A stretch of DNA of 64,000 bases from Actinoplanes regularis (GCF_900188005.1 NZ_FZNR01000017.1:121693-185692); one strand, 5' to 3'. Shown: positions 1-7,917, numbered from the stretch's first letter. Made by a program: numbers and translations. Notes: generated from the sequence alone by a model not told the origin.

Positions 1-172
1 CCGCGGCCTCCACCGGGTCGACGCCGGGCTGCGGGGTGACCCGGAAGACCGCCAGCACGTCGGTGTCCTTCGGGCGGTAGTCCGCGTTGTAGTAGCCCAT
101 GCTGGCGTAGCTGTGCACACCCGGATCCCACCGGGCCGGCTCGCTCCCGGTGGACGTCAGGTCGATCGACAA
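1..172 (-). CDS. cbbL: RuBisCO large subunit, N-terminal fragment (runs off left edge)
   Basis: Reading the minus strand from a TTG at 172 gives 57 codons that run off the window. The translation contains GYYNADYRPKDTDVLAVF followed by RVTPQPGVDPVEAA, the conserved N-terminal domain of form I ribulose-1,5-bisphosphate carboxylase/oxygenase, closest to the red-like (IC/ID/IE) type as I remember it. The enzyme carboxylates RuBP in the Calvin-Benson cycle in the cytoplasm. The TTG is chosen because a near-perfect Shine-Dalgarno (GAGGAGGT on the minus strand, 177-184) lies 4 nt upstream. The active-site lysines are outside the window. The gene diverges from a LysR regulator, the usual cbbR-cbbL arrangement, and phosphoribulokinase is 1.4 kb away. 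The fragment is too short to settle the subtype (IC versus IE). Confidence 0.9.
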   Translation of the reverse strand, partial: MSIDLTSTGSEPARWDPGVHSYASMGYYNADYRPKDTDVLAVFRVTPQPGVDPVEAA

Positions 173-296
173 GGTGACCTCCTCAGGTTCGGCCCGGAGC
201 TCCGGGCGCGGTTAACACCGTCGCCCGCTCATCCATGAACCGTCCAGCGAGTGTTTGCCGTCGATATATGAGCGAATGCTTGAGTACAGTGCGGTC
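173..296. promoter_or_regulatory. Divergent cbbL-cbbR control region with inverted repeat
   Basis: This spacer separates the two divergent starts. It holds the inverted pair GCTCAT (227-232) and ATGAGC (268-273) around a locally AT-rich stretch (264-269), and the imperfect TCATCCATGA (229-238). LysR-family CbbR proteins normally bind such divergent promoters; assigning these repeats as the operator is inference. Confidence 0.4.
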
Positions 297-1181
297 GTGA
301 CGCCGTCCCGGCTGCAGACCTTCCTGGCGATCGTCGAGCACGGCTCGGCCCGCGCCGCTGCCCAGCGGCTGTCGGTGACCGAGTCGGCGGTGTCGGCCGC
401 GCTCGCCGCCCTGCACCGCGAGCTCGGCGTCCCGCTCTTCGAACGGCACGGCCGGGGCCTGCGGCTCACCGACTCCGGGCGGGTCTTCGCCGGCTACGCC
501 CGCCGCATCCTCGGCCTGATCGACGAGGGCGTGCTCGCCGCCCGGCAGTCCGGCGACCCCGAGCGCGGCCGGGTCCGCCTCGGCGCCGTCACCACGGCCG
601 GGGAGTACCTGGTGCCCGGACTGCTCGCCGCGTTCCGCACCCGCTACCCCCAGGTCGACGTGACCCTCGACATCGGCGTACGGGACCGGGTGTCCACCCT
701 GCTGGCGGACCACCAGCTCGACATCGTGATCGGTGGCCGGCCGCGCTCCGGGAGTGGCCTGAGCACCCGGGCGACCCGGCCGAACTCGCTGGTCGTGGTC
801 GCCGCCCCGGGCCGGGTGCCGCCCCTGTCCAAGGTGACCTGGCTGCTGCGCGAACCCGGCTCGGGGACCCGGGACACCACCCTCGCGCTCCTGGCGGCCC
901 TGCAGCTGGCACCGCCCACCCTGGCTCTGGGCTCGCACGGCGCCGTCGTCGCGTCGGCCGCGCTCGGGCTGGGCGTCACGCTCGTCTCGGTCGACGCCGT
1001 GGCCGGCCACCTCGAGCAGGGGCAGCTCCAGTGCGTTCCGGTGCGGGGGACGCCGCTGGCCCGGCCCTGGCACGCCGTCACCACCGCGACGACCACCGCC
1101 ACCGCGCGGCTGTTCCTGGACCACATCACCGATCGCGGCAGCGCCGGAGAGCTGGCCTTCCGGGCCCGTCGCGGCGGTTAA
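297..1181 (+). CDS. cbbR: LysR-family transcriptional regulator, probable CbbR
   Basis: About 294 residues with an N-terminal winged helix-turn-helix (SRLQTFLAIVEHGSARAAAQ onward, residues 4-60) and a C-terminal LysR substrate-binding domain (residues 90-280). Proteins of this type bind a divergent promoter and respond to metabolites such as RuBP or NADPH. The name CbbR rests on position: it is transcribed away from the RuBisCO large subunit gene, with phosphoribulokinase downstream on the same strand. The start is uncertain. The GTG at 297 puts the HTH at the usual distance from the N-terminus and leaves the repeat-bearing DNA outside the gene; ATG 276 or TTG 255 are in frame, and none has a good ribosome binding site. 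Confidence 0.8.
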   Translation: MTPSRLQTFLAIVEHGSARAAAQRLSVTESAVSAALAALHRELGVPLFERHGRGLRLTDSGRVFAGYARRILGLIDEGVLAARQSGDPERGRVRLGAVTTAGEYLVPGLLAAFRTRYPQVDVTLDIGVRDRVSTLLADHQLDIVIGGRPRSGSGLSTRATRPNSLVVVAAPGRVPPLSKVTWLLREPGSGTRDTTLALLAALQLAPPTLALGSHGAVVASAALGLGVTLVSVDAVAGHLEQGQLQCVPVRGTPLARPWHAVTTATTTATARLFLDHITDRGSAGELAFRARRGG

Positions 1182-1270
1182 CCCCCACAGCCCCCCATCG
1201 GGGTGAGGCCGTCCCGGCCGCGTGTCCCTAGCCTCGCACCAGTGCCGCCGTCGTGTGAGGAGGGACCGCC

Positions 1271-1591
1271 ATGCCTGAGGAGAACCGGCGCCTGAACGCG
1301 ATCAGCACCGCCGTGACGATCATCGGCGCCGCCGCCCGGCTGAGCCGGCAGCGGCTGATGCGCGCGACCCGCCCGGCCGCATCCATCGTCGATTCCCGCG
1401 CCGAGGTGGAACGCGTTGAGGTGGAACGCGCCGAGGTGGAACGCGTTGAGGTGGAACGCGCCGAGGTGGAACGCGTCCAGGTGGAACGCGTCCAGGTGGA
1501 CAGCGTCGGGCGATGCTGGTGCGACCACGCCGATTCCACCGGCGACAGCGACTTCGCGCTGTTCAACACCCGCTCCCTGTTCCGCATGTGA
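1271..1591 (+). CDS. Small repeat protein between cbbR and phosphoribulokinase
   Basis: A 106-residue protein I do not recognise. It starts at an ATG preceded by a strong GAGGAGGG site (1257-1264). Residues 1-40 are a basic, partly hydrophobic helix-like stretch (AISTAVTIIGAAARL). Residues 44-79 are seven copies of a five-residue unit of the form (E/Q)-V-E-R-(V/A), encoded by 15-bp DNA repeats. The tail contains Cys-Trp-Cys (GRCWCDHAD) and ends LFNTRSLFRM. It sits 22 nt before the phosphoribulokinase start, so the two are probably cotranscribed. It could tempt comparison with CP12, which scaffolds phosphoribulokinase through cysteine pairs, but the CP12 signature is absent. The good ribosome site supports real coding; function is unknown. 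Confidence 0.6.
   Translation: MPEENRRLNAISTAVTIIGAAARLSRQRLMRATRPAASIVDSRAEVERVEVERAEVERVEVERAEVERVQVERVQVDSVGRCWCDHADSTGDSDFALFNTRSLFRM
1403..1507 (+). repeat. Seven tandem 15-bp repeats in coding sequence
   Basis: Units begin at 1403, 1418, 1433, 1448, 1463, 1478 and 1493, with consensus (g/c)aggtggaacgcg(tt/cc/tc). The third and fourth units repeat the first and second exactly, implying 30-bp duplication; the last two have drifted at the first base and the last unit also inside. The period is a multiple of three, so unit number can change without a frameshift. Confidence 0.95.
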
Positions 1592-1612
1592 CTCTTCGCC
1601 GAGGGGAACGCC

Positions 1613-2488
1613 TTGTCCGTAAGACACCCCGTCATCGCCATCACCGGCTCCTCCGGCGCCGGCACGACGTCGGTCACCAGGACGATGCAGCAGATCTTCC
1701 GCCGCGAGGAGATCGAGCCGGTCGTCGTCGAGGGCGACTCCTTCCACCGGTACGACCGTGTGCAGATGAAGAACGAGATGGAGAAGGCCGGGATCGAGGG
1801 GAACCATCACTTCTGCCACTTCGGCCCGGACGCCAACCTCTTCGAGGAGTTGGAAGATCTTTTCCGGAGGTACGGCGACAACGGGTCCGGCCGGATCCGC
1901 AGATACCTGCACGACGAGCAGGAGGCCGCGCCGTACGGGCAACCGCCCGGCACCTTCACGGCCTGGCAGGACATCCCCGCCGACACGGACCTGCTTTTCT
2001 ACGAGGGCCTGCACGGTGCGGTCGTCACCGGCAAGATCGACGTCGCCCGGTACACCGACCTCATCGTCGGCGTGGTGCCGATCATCAACCTCGAATGGAT
2101 CCAGAAGCTGCACCGTGACCGGACCGCGCGTGGCTACAGCAGTGAGGCGGTCGTCGACACGATCCTGCGACGGATGCCGGACTACATCAACTACATCTGC
2201 CCGCAGTTCAGCCGTACCCACATCAACTTCCAGCGGGTCCCCACGGTCGACACCTCGAACCCGTTCATCGCCCGCCACATCCCGGCGCTGGACGAGAGCT
2301 TCCTCGTCATCCGCTTCGCGAATCCCAAGGGCATCGACTTCCCGTACCTGCTGTCGATGCTGCACGACTCGTTCATGTCCCGGCCCAACATCATCGTCGT
2401 GCCCGGCGGGAAGATGGAGCTGGCGATGCAGCTGATCCTGACCCCGATGGTGCTGCGGCTGATGGAGCAGCGACGGCGCGCGGCCTGA
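1613..2488 (+). CDS. cbbP: Phosphoribulokinase (class I)
   Basis: Phosphorylates ribulose 5-phosphate with ATP to give RuBP, the RuBisCO substrate; cytoplasmic Calvin-cycle enzyme. The 291-residue length fits the bacterial class I enzyme. The P-loop GSSGAGTTS is at residues 12-20, followed by VVVEGDSFHRYDR and the class I signatures HFGPDANLFEEL and FYEGLHGAV. The TTG start at 1613 follows a GAGGGG site at 1601-1606. It lies downstream of the putative cbbR and the small repeat protein on the same strand, so the three probably form one unit diverging from cbbL. Because this enzyme has no role outside CO2 fixation, it supports a functional cycle rather than a RuBisCO-like protein. Confidence 0.95.
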   Translation: MSVRHPVIAITGSSGAGTTSVTRTMQQIFRREEIEPVVVEGDSFHRYDRVQMKNEMEKAGIEGNHHFCHFGPDANLFEELEDLFRRYGDNGSGRIRRYLHDEQEAAPYGQPPGTFTAWQDIPADTDLLFYEGLHGAVVTGKIDVARYTDLIVGVVPIINLEWIQKLHRDRTARGYSSEAVVDTILRRMPDYINYICPQFSRTHINFQRVPTVDTSNPFIARHIPALDESFLVIRFANPKGIDFPYLLSMLHDSFMSRPNIIVVPGGKMELAMQLILTPMVLRLMEQRRRAA

Positions 2489-2501
2489 CCGGGCCGGGAG
2501 C

Positions 2502-3707
2502 TCACGGCGCGTCCGGCACGGTCACCTCCACGGTCGTGCCGGCGCCCGGCCGGGAGCTGATCCGCAGCCGGCCGCCGAGCAGGTGGACCCGCTCGGCCAT
2601 GCCCGCCAGCCCGTAACCGGACTCCGCCGGCACGTCCCGGGGGAACCCGGAGAGCTGGCTCGGCGCGTCGAACCCGCACCCGTCGTCGGTGATGCTGAGC
2701 AGGACCATGTGGCCGTGCCGGGCCAGCCGGACCAGCACCTCGCTCGCCCCGGCGTGCTTGACCACGTTGCGCACCGACTCCTGAGCGATGCGGAACAACG
2801 AGGTGCCCACATGGTGCGACAGCGCGAACTCCCGCGCGTCGACCTCGATCCGCAGCCCCGGCACGGTCTCCGCCAGGCTCATCAGGCCGGCCGCCAGCCC
2901 CCGGTCGTCCAGCACCGGACTGTGCAGCCCGGTGATCGCGCTGCGCGTCTCGCCCAGGGCGAGGTCGGCCAGGGACCGGGCCGTCGCCACCTGCTCGGCC
3001 ACGTAGCCGACGTCGCCGTCGCCGAGCGCCACGTCCGCCGCCGACAGGTGGAAGGTCAGGCTGGCGATCACCTGGGTGAGCCCGTCATGCAGGTCCGCGG
3101 CCACCCGGCGGCGCTCCGCCTCCTGTGCCCCGACGGCGGTGGCCACGACGGCGTCCCACTCCTGCTGGTAGTCGCGGACCGCGGTCAGCGCGGCCGCGAC
3201 GTAGACCCGCAGGCCCACGAGGTCCGCCACCCGCTGCGCCAGGTCCACCTCGGCGCGGCTGAACTCGCGGCGCTCGCGGCTGTGCACCGACAGCACCGCG
3301 GAGCTGCCGCCGCCGGTGACCCGCGCCGGCACGCACAGCCGGGACACCGGCTGTCCCACGGCCAGGCCGAGCAGCTCGCGGTGCCGGCGATCACGTGGCT
3401 GATCGTCCACCACGGCGATCGGGACGCCGTCCAGGGCGGCCCGGCCGGCGAGACCGGAACCCTCCGGCAGCAACAACGGCGTACGTCCGGCCGCCGGCGC
3501 CGGATGGCCGGCGGTCAGCACCAGATCGCCGCTGCTCTCGACCCGGAACACCAGGCACCCGTCCGCGCCGAGCGCCTCCGTCAGCAGCCGGGCGACCCGG
3601 GTCAGCAGCACGGTGAGCACCGGCTCCCGGGTCACCCACCCACCGACCGCGGTGATCAGCGCGTCGCGGCCGGGTATCGCCTGCTGGGGTCCGTCGCCGA
3701 CCGCCAT
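2502..3707 (-). CDS. GAF-domain sensor histidine kinase (HisKA_3/NarX type)
   Basis: A 401-residue soluble kinase. Residues 25-170 form a GAF-like sensor. Residues 197-210 (AERRRVAADLHDGLTQ region) are the HisKA_3 dimerisation box with phosphoacceptor His207, and the C-terminus is a HATPase (ITDDGCGF; SGYGLAGMAERV). No transmembrane segment is seen, so it should sense a cytoplasmic signal. The ATG at 3707 lies 9 nt after the response-regulator gene, which is upstream on the same strand, so the two are cotranscribed and almost certainly partners. The 3' end meets phosphoribulokinase tail to tail with 13 nt between. The signal is unknown; proximity to the cbb genes is suggestive only. Confidence 0.88.
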   Translation of the reverse strand: MAVGDGPQQAIPGRDALITAVGGWVTREPVLTVLLTRVARLLTEALGADGCLVFRVESSGDLVLTAGHPAPAAGRTPLLLPEGSGLAGRAALDGVPIAVVDDQPRDRRHRELLGLAVGQPVSRLCVPARVTGGGSSAVLSVHSRERREFSRAEVDLAQRVADLVGLRVYVAAALTAVRDYQQEWDAVVATAVGAQEAERRRVAADLHDGLTQVIASLTFHLSAADVALGDGDVGYVAEQVATARSLADLALGETRSAITGLHSPVLDDRGLAAGLMSLAETVPGLRIEVDAREFALSHHVGTSLFRIAQESVRNVVKHAGASEVLVRLARHGHMVLLSITDDGCGFDAPSQLSGFPRDVPAESGYGLAGMAERVHLLGGRLRISSRPGAGTTVEVTVPDAP

Positions 3708-3715
3708 CGGGCCGG

Positions 3716-4369
3716 TCAGTGGAACAGACCCTCTCGCAGGGCGACCGCGACCGCACCGCCGCGGTCGCGGACCGCCAGCTTGCGGTACAGGCCACGCAGG
3801 TGGGTCTTGACGGTCTCGTCGCTGACGACCAGGCGGGCCGCGATCGCCTTGTTCGACAAGCCGGCGACCAGCAGCGCCAGCACCTCGCTCTCCCGCTGGG
3901 TGAGGCCGAGCCGGGCGCCGGGCCAGAACTCGCCCTTCTCCAGGTGTGCCGCCGACACGGCGACCCGGCCGGCCAGGATCGGATCGATGACGATCTCGCC
4001 GAGGCTCGCGTTCTCCAGGTGGCGCACCAGCTCGTGAGCGTCCACCCGCTTGAGCAGATAGCCCGAGGCCCCCGCCCGCAGCGCCTGGTAGAGGTACTGC
4101 TCGTCGTCGTAGACCGTCAGGAACACCACCTTCGCCCGGGCGTCGACATCCCGGATCGCCTTGCAGACGTCCAGCCCGCTCGCCCGGTGCAGCCGCACGT
4201 CGCACAGCACGATGTCCGGCCGTTCGTCGGTGAACGCCCGCACCGCGCGCGGCAGCTCGCTCGCCGTCCCGATCACCTGCACCCGGTCGGGGAAGCGGGA
4301 CAGCATCGCGGCCACGCCGTGCAGCACCATCTCATGGTCATCGACCAGAACGACGCGTATCGGTGCCAT
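3716..4369 (-). CDS. NarL/LuxR-family response regulator
   Basis: A 217-residue regulator with a receiver domain (VVLVDDHEMV; acidic Asp10 and Asp11, phosphoacceptor Asp57 in IVLCDVRLH) and a C-terminal LuxR-type HTH (LGLTQRESEVLALLVAGLSN, then ETVKTHLRGLYRKL). Phosphorylation by the histidine kinase encoded just downstream should control DNA binding. The start at ATG 4369 is chosen because the receiver domain begins immediately after it; an in-frame upstream ATG exists but would add an unconserved leader. A MalR-like operator (4435-4450) lies in its promoter region. Confidence 0.9.
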   Translation of the reverse strand: MAPIRVVLVDDHEMVLHGVAAMLSRFPDRVQVIGTASELPRAVRAFTDERPDIVLCDVRLHRASGLDVCKAIRDVDARAKVVFLTVYDDEQYLYQALRAGASGYLLKRVDAHELVRHLENASLGEIVIDPILAGRVAVSAAHLEKGEFWPGARLGLTQRESEVLALLVAGLSNKAIAARLVVSDETVKTHLRGLYRKLAVRDRGGAVAVALREGLFH

Positions 4370-4434
4370 GGCCTCACCGTAGCGGCCCGTCCGGCGGCAT
4401 TCATCACCATCCATGAGCATGAGGTGCACTCCAT

Positions 4435-4450
4435 ATGCAAGAACTTTCAT
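4435..4450. promoter_or_regulatory. LacI/MalR-like operator, copy 1
   Basis: ATGCAAGAACTTTCAT is an inverted repeat with 7-nt half-sites and a 2-nt centre, one mismatch. It shares TGCAAGAACTT with the copy at 4590-4605, 155 bp away. It lies between the response-regulator start (4369) and the secreted-protein gene (4648), so it could serve either. Confidence 0.5.
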
Positions 4451-4579
4451 CACCGTTCCGGGTGCGCGTGATTCGACCCACAGGATGCGATTTTCGCGGA
4501 CAGGCCGGAGATCTCGTCTGAGCTGCGGTTCGGCGGCGATTCTCGGCGATCGATGGCTATCGGAGAGCGGATGAAGGAT

Positions 4580-4605
4580 TTGACGTCTTCTGCAAGAACT
4601 TGCAG
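4580..4605 (+). promoter_or_regulatory. Likely -35 element overlapping LacI/MalR-like operator, copy 2
   Basis: CTGCAAG-AA-CTTGCAG (4590-4605) has perfect 7-nt half-sites. It contains the CTTGCAG element known from Streptomyces maltose/amylase (MalR/Reg1) promoters. TTGACG at 4580-4585 is a plausible -35 hexamer, so a repressor bound here would block RNA polymerase. The target gene would be the secreted protein at 4648; the nearby LacI protein (5498) is a candidate regulator. Confidence 0.55.
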
Positions 4606-4647
4606 GCTGGTTTTCGCCCTGAAAGCCGTTGATAGGGAGAAATCAGG

Positions 4648-5130
4648 ATGCGATACACCCTTCGCCCCAACACCCGCTCGGGCCGCTTCGGTGCCGCCGC
4701 CGGTACGGCTCTGGGCCTGGCCGTGGCGTTGCTGGCCCCCGGCGCGCCGGCGTCCGCGGCTCCGGCCACCACGGCACCCCTCATCCAGTTCGCGCCGGAC
4801 TGGACCACCACGGTGGAAGGCGTCATCACGGCGAACGGCACGGTCGTGGTCGACTACGACCCGGCGCGCCTGCCGACCTGCCGCGCCCGGTACGCGGGCG
4901 GCGACGCGTGGAGCATCAACGTGGAGTACCGGATCGACGGCGGCCCGCTCCAGCGCCAGCCGGTCACCCAGCTCAACAGTGACCGCCGGCAGGTCAAGGT
5001 GCCGGCGTCCCTGCCGGTCCCCGCCGAAGCGCGGGAGCTGGAGCTGTGGTTCGTCTCCGGCGACCGCACCGGCTGCCGGGAGTATGACTCGCAGTACGGC
5101 GCGAACTACCGGTTCCCGGTCGCGGGGTAG
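4648..5130 (+). CDS. Secreted protein of unknown function (possibly DUF6209-like)
   Basis: A 160-residue protein with a Sec signal peptide (residues 1-37: basic start, hydrophobic GTALGLAVALLAPG, cleavage near ASAAPA). The mature part is about 120 residues, beta-rich in appearance, with two conserved-looking cysteines (LPTCRARY and RTGCREYD) that could form a disulfide. It reminds me of an actinobacterial family listed as DUF6209, from memory only. ATG 4648 follows a GGGAGAA site. Its promoter region carries two MalR-like operators, implying carbon-source control. No catalytic motif is visible. Confidence 0.75.
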   Translation: MRYTLRPNTRSGRFGAAAGTALGLAVALLAPGAPASAAPATTAPLIQFAPDWTTTVEGVITANGTVVVDYDPARLPTCRARYAGGDAWSINVEYRIDGGPLQRQPVTQLNSDRRQVKVPASLPVPAEARELELWFVSGDRTGCREYDSQYGANYRFPVAG

Positions 5131-5146
5131 CGGCCCTCCCGCCTCT

Positions 5147-5186
5147 CTTGACCGGTACAGAAGCGCCAGCTACTGTACCGGTATAG
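5147..5186 (+). promoter_or_regulatory. Promoter with tandem palindromic operators upstream of a small ORF
   Basis: TTGACC (5148-5153) and TACTGT (5171-5176) are spaced by exactly 17 bp, a convincing housekeeping-type promoter. Two related near-palindromes, CTTGACCGGTACAG (5147-5160) and CTGTACCGGTATAG (5173-5186), start 26 bp apart; one overlaps the -35, the other the -10 and start site. ACCGGT-centred palindromes of this type are typical TetR-family operators. No TetR gene is adjacent. Confidence 0.6.
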
Positions 5187-5206
5187 AAGAGACGCAGGAG
5201 GTAGCC

Positions 5207-5383
5207 ATGAATTTCCCCGTCGCTCTCATCTTCGCCGTCGAGAGCGTCGACGATCACTTCGCCGGCGCCCGTCCCGACGCCCCGGTCGTCCCGCACGCCG
5301 AGCGTCGGCGCCGCACCTTCGAGATCCGTGCGAGGGTGGCTCGAAGCCTCATCCGCGCCGCCCAGGTCATCGCCCCGGCGTGA
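5207..5383 (+). CDS. Small ORF, 58 residues, behind a palindromic promoter
   Basis: Starts at ATG 5207 after a clear CAGGAGG site (5195-5201) and sits 21 bp downstream of the promoter/operator block, so transcription and translation both look intended. The protein has a hydrophobic start (MNFPVALIFAV), an acidic middle and a basic C-terminal helix (RRRRTFEIRARVARSLIRAA). I do not recognise it. It could be a remnant 5' end of a lost larger gene, since TetR-type operators usually precede an enzyme or efflux gene. Confidence 0.5.
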   Translation: MNFPVALIFAVESVDDHFAGARPDAPVVPHAERRRRTFEIRARVARSLIRAAQVIAPA

Positions 5384-5497
5384 TCGGCGGCATTGTTAAG
5401 CTGGCCATTGTCGATATGCGCACGACCCGCCGCCGACAGCGCCCGGAGCGGCTGCCGGCGGCGAGTGCGTTGAGTTCTCGAGGGAATCGGCGGTGAC

Positions 5498-6556
5498 GTG
5501 GCGCCACGCGTGACCTTGCAGACGATCGCCGACCGGGTCGGCGTGAGCCGGATGACGGTGTCGAACGCGTTCTCCAAACCCGACCAACTCTCCGCCGCCC
5601 TGCGGGCCCGCATCCTCGCCGCCGCCGACGAACTGGGCTATGTCGGGCCGGACCCCGCGGCCCGAGCCCTCGCCAAGGGCACCACCGGCGCCGTCGGGAT
5701 CGTCCTGACCTCGTCGCTGCGCTTCGCCTTCACCGACCTGGTCGCCACCGGCTTCCTCGGCGCGATCGCCGAGCAGCTCGGCCCGACCGGCCTGGCGCTC
5801 ACCCTGCTGACCTCGTCGGACAGCGGTGACATCATCCCGGCGCGCGACGTCGCGATCGACGGCGCCCTGGTCTACTCGTGCGACCCGACGTCGGCGGCGG
5901 TCGACTTCCTCGCCCGTCGCAAGCTGCCGCTGGTCTACGTCGACCAGGACCCGGATCCCGGCATCTCCAGCGTGAACGTGGACGACCGCGGCGGGGCCCG
6001 TGCCGCGGCGCGGCACCTCGTCGACCTCGGGCATCGGAAGGTCGCGCTGCTCCTCTCCGGGTTGCACGGCCCGCACGGGCTGGTCGACCTCGGGCAGGTG
6101 GTGATCGACGGCCACGCCTCGAAGGAGCGGCTGCGCGGCTGGCTGGACGCGCTGACGCCCGCCGGGATCGAACCACTGGTGGCCCGTCAGAACGGGACCG
6201 GGCTGGAACAGGCGAAATACGGCGCCCGGCTGTTGCTGGACCGTGCCGACCGGCCCACCGCGATTCTGTGCTTCTCCGACGCCGTCGCCCACGGGGTGCT
6301 GGAGGTCGCCGCCGAGCTGGGCCTCCGCGTCCCCGAGGAGCTTTCGGTCGTCGGCTTCGACGACAACCCGATCGCCGTGCAGGTCCGGCCCGCACTCACG
6401 ACCGTACGGCAGGATGTGGAAGCCAAAGGCCGGGCCGCGGCCGCCGCGCTGACCGCGGCGATCGCGCAGGTCCGCACCGGCGGTGACAGCACGCCGCAGC
6501 ACGTCGTCCTTCCCACCGAACTGGTGATCCGGGGCAGCACCGCCCCGCCCTCCTGA
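5498..6556 (+). CDS. LacI-family transcriptional regulator
   Basis: A 352-residue regulator. The N-terminal HTH (VTLQTIADRVGVSRMTVSNA, residues 5-24) is followed by the hinge helix region (ELGYVGPDPAARALAKG) and a periplasmic-binding-protein-like effector domain (residues 63-345; SVVGFDDNPIAVQVRPALTT is the signature near the C-terminus). It should bind a sugar-like effector and repress nearby genes. The GTG at 5498 is the only start placing the HTH at the extreme N-terminus. The MalR-like operators at 4435-4605 are the obvious candidate targets, but the gene stands alone and no transporter is beside it. Confidence 0.92.
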   Translation: MAPRVTLQTIADRVGVSRMTVSNAFSKPDQLSAALRARILAAADELGYVGPDPAARALAKGTTGAVGIVLTSSLRFAFTDLVATGFLGAIAEQLGPTGLALTLLTSSDSGDIIPARDVAIDGALVYSCDPTSAAVDFLARRKLPLVYVDQDPDPGISSVNVDDRGGARAAARHLVDLGHRKVALLLSGLHGPHGLVDLGQVVIDGHASKERLRGWLDALTPAGIEPLVARQNGTGLEQAKYGARLLLDRADRPTAILCFSDAVAHGVLEVAAELGLRVPEELSVVGFDDNPIAVQVRPALTTVRQDVEAKGRAAAAALTAAIAQVRTGGDSTPQHVVLPTELVIRGSTAPPS

Positions 6557-6665
6557 GACCGCCACGGCCACCGAGGCCGCGGTCATCAGCAGGCTCCGCA
6601 TGCCGGCCAGTGTGGAGCGCCGCGGGTTCCGCGGGGGTGAGTGCCGGTGCGGCGGCGCGAGTGTG

Positions 6666-7745
6666 TCAGGCCCGATGGGAACGTACCCGCAGGGTCGCCC
6701 GGCGGCGGCGCCGGACGCTTCGCCGCAGGGCGACGACGGCGATGATGGTCAGCAGCCCGGCCGCACCGGTCGCCGCGGCCCGCAACGGCGGCGCGGGTCC
6801 GGCGGGCGGCGGCAGAGCGGCGGCGGGGGCCGGCGACGACGCCGGAGACCGGGATGAGCGCGGCGACGACGGCTTCGACGACGGCGACGCCGATTGCGGG
6901 CGCGGCGGGGTGGTGACGAACGGCCGGTTCAGCTGGGACCGCCCGACCGTCGCCGCGATCCAGTCCGCGATCGCGTCGACCCGGGACGCGGTGTCCGCGC
7001 CGGTGTGCGGGCACGACGGGCCCTTGCTGACGACCGCCACGAGTTCGGTCTGCCCGTTGCCGTCGACCGTGAAGTAGGGGCCGCCGGAGTCGTGCTTGCA
7101 GGCGCTGGTCGTGGCGCTCGGCTTGCGGCCGGAGACGCCGAGCAGCTTCGACGTGCGGGACACCACCTCGAACGTGCCGGTCTGCAGAACCTTCGCGGTG
7201 GGCTCGTCCCGGCCGGTGTCGCCGAAACCGGCCAGCCGCAGGAGCATCCCGACCTTCGGTGTGGCCGCGCGCAGATGGATGGGGGCGATGTCGGTGATCG
7301 GCGGGCTGATCCGGGCGAGGGCGACGTCGGATCCGGGCGCCTGCCGGACGGCGACGACGGTGGAGACCCGGCCCCGCCTCGTACCCAGATCGGCCCGTCC
7401 GACGGTCGCGGTGGTGCGCTTCGCGACCGTCCGGCTGACATGCCGCCCCGCGGAGTCCTTGAAACAGTGCCCCGCCGTGATCACCCACTGTGGAGTGATA
7501 AGGCTGCCGGTGCAGGCGCTGTCCCGGGTGCCGTCCCCGTCCGGGATGTCGGTCATGGTCAGCTTTACCGCGAAGGTGTACCGCCCCTGCGGCACGCTGG
7601 TGCCCCCGGCGATGGCGTGAGCCGGGGCGGCGACGCCGAGGATCCCGGCAGCGACCGTCAACAGAGCCAGGACCCGGGCCGCGAACCGGCTCCGCCCCCG
7701 CGGTTTCTCTCTGTTCACCAACACATTGATATACGACGTACGCAC
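6666..7745 (-). CDS. Secreted, C-terminally anchored trypsin-like serine protease
   Basis: A 359-residue S1-family protease. A signal peptide (cleavage near APAHA, residue 44) leads into IAGGTSVPQ, the region of the usual activation cleavage. The catalytic triad is visible: His93 in TAGHC, Asp140 in GSDVALARI, Ser220 in CKHDSGGPY. Cysteine pairs around the active-site His and Ser fit the family. A Pro/Ser-rich linker (residues 268-315) leads to a single transmembrane helix (about 320-338) and an Arg-rich tail, so the enzyme is probably held at the outer membrane face. The GTG at 7745 has no good ribosome site; GTG 7718 is an alternative giving a more normal signal-peptide length. Its 3' end faces the LacI gene. 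Confidence 0.88.
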   Translation of the reverse strand: MRTSYINVLVNREKPRGRSRFAARVLALLTVAAGILGVAAPAHAIAGGTSVPQGRYTFAVKLTMTDIPDGDGTRDSACTGSLITPQWVITAGHCFKDSAGRHVSRTVAKRTTATVGRADLGTRRGRVSTVVAVRQAPGSDVALARISPPITDIAPIHLRAATPKVGMLLRLAGFGDTGRDEPTAKVLQTGTFEVVSRTSKLLGVSGRKPSATTSACKHDSGGPYFTVDGNGQTELVAVVSKGPSCPHTGADTASRVDAIADWIAATVGRSQLNRPFVTTPPRPQSASPSSKPSSPRSSRSPASSPAPAAALPPPAGPAPPLRAAATGAAGLLTIIAVVALRRSVRRRRRATLRVRSHRA

Positions 7746-7917
7746 GTCCCAGCGGGTTGCATGTTTTCGTCCACCGGGAATACGCCCTGCTCGTTCGCGC
7801 GGGCGCCGACCTTAAACCCGCACCTCGGGGTACGGGTCAACGCGATCCTTCTCGCGATGACAGCCCGCCCGGTGAGCGGCCACTCTGGTCCGGCATCGAC
7901 GAACAAGGGAGTGTGCG

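Noticed and set aside
1271..1591. Small cbb protein considered as CP12
   Set aside because: Two cysteines one residue apart do not match the CP12 cysteine pairs, and the AWD-type core motif is missing.
1178..2365. Minus-strand frame reading a tidy AFHLG/DAFHLN repeat opposite the 15-bp repeats
   Set aside because: Any 15-bp repeat gives a five-residue repeat in every frame. The plus strand has the ribosome site and continues into phosphoribulokinase, so the minus frame is a by-product.
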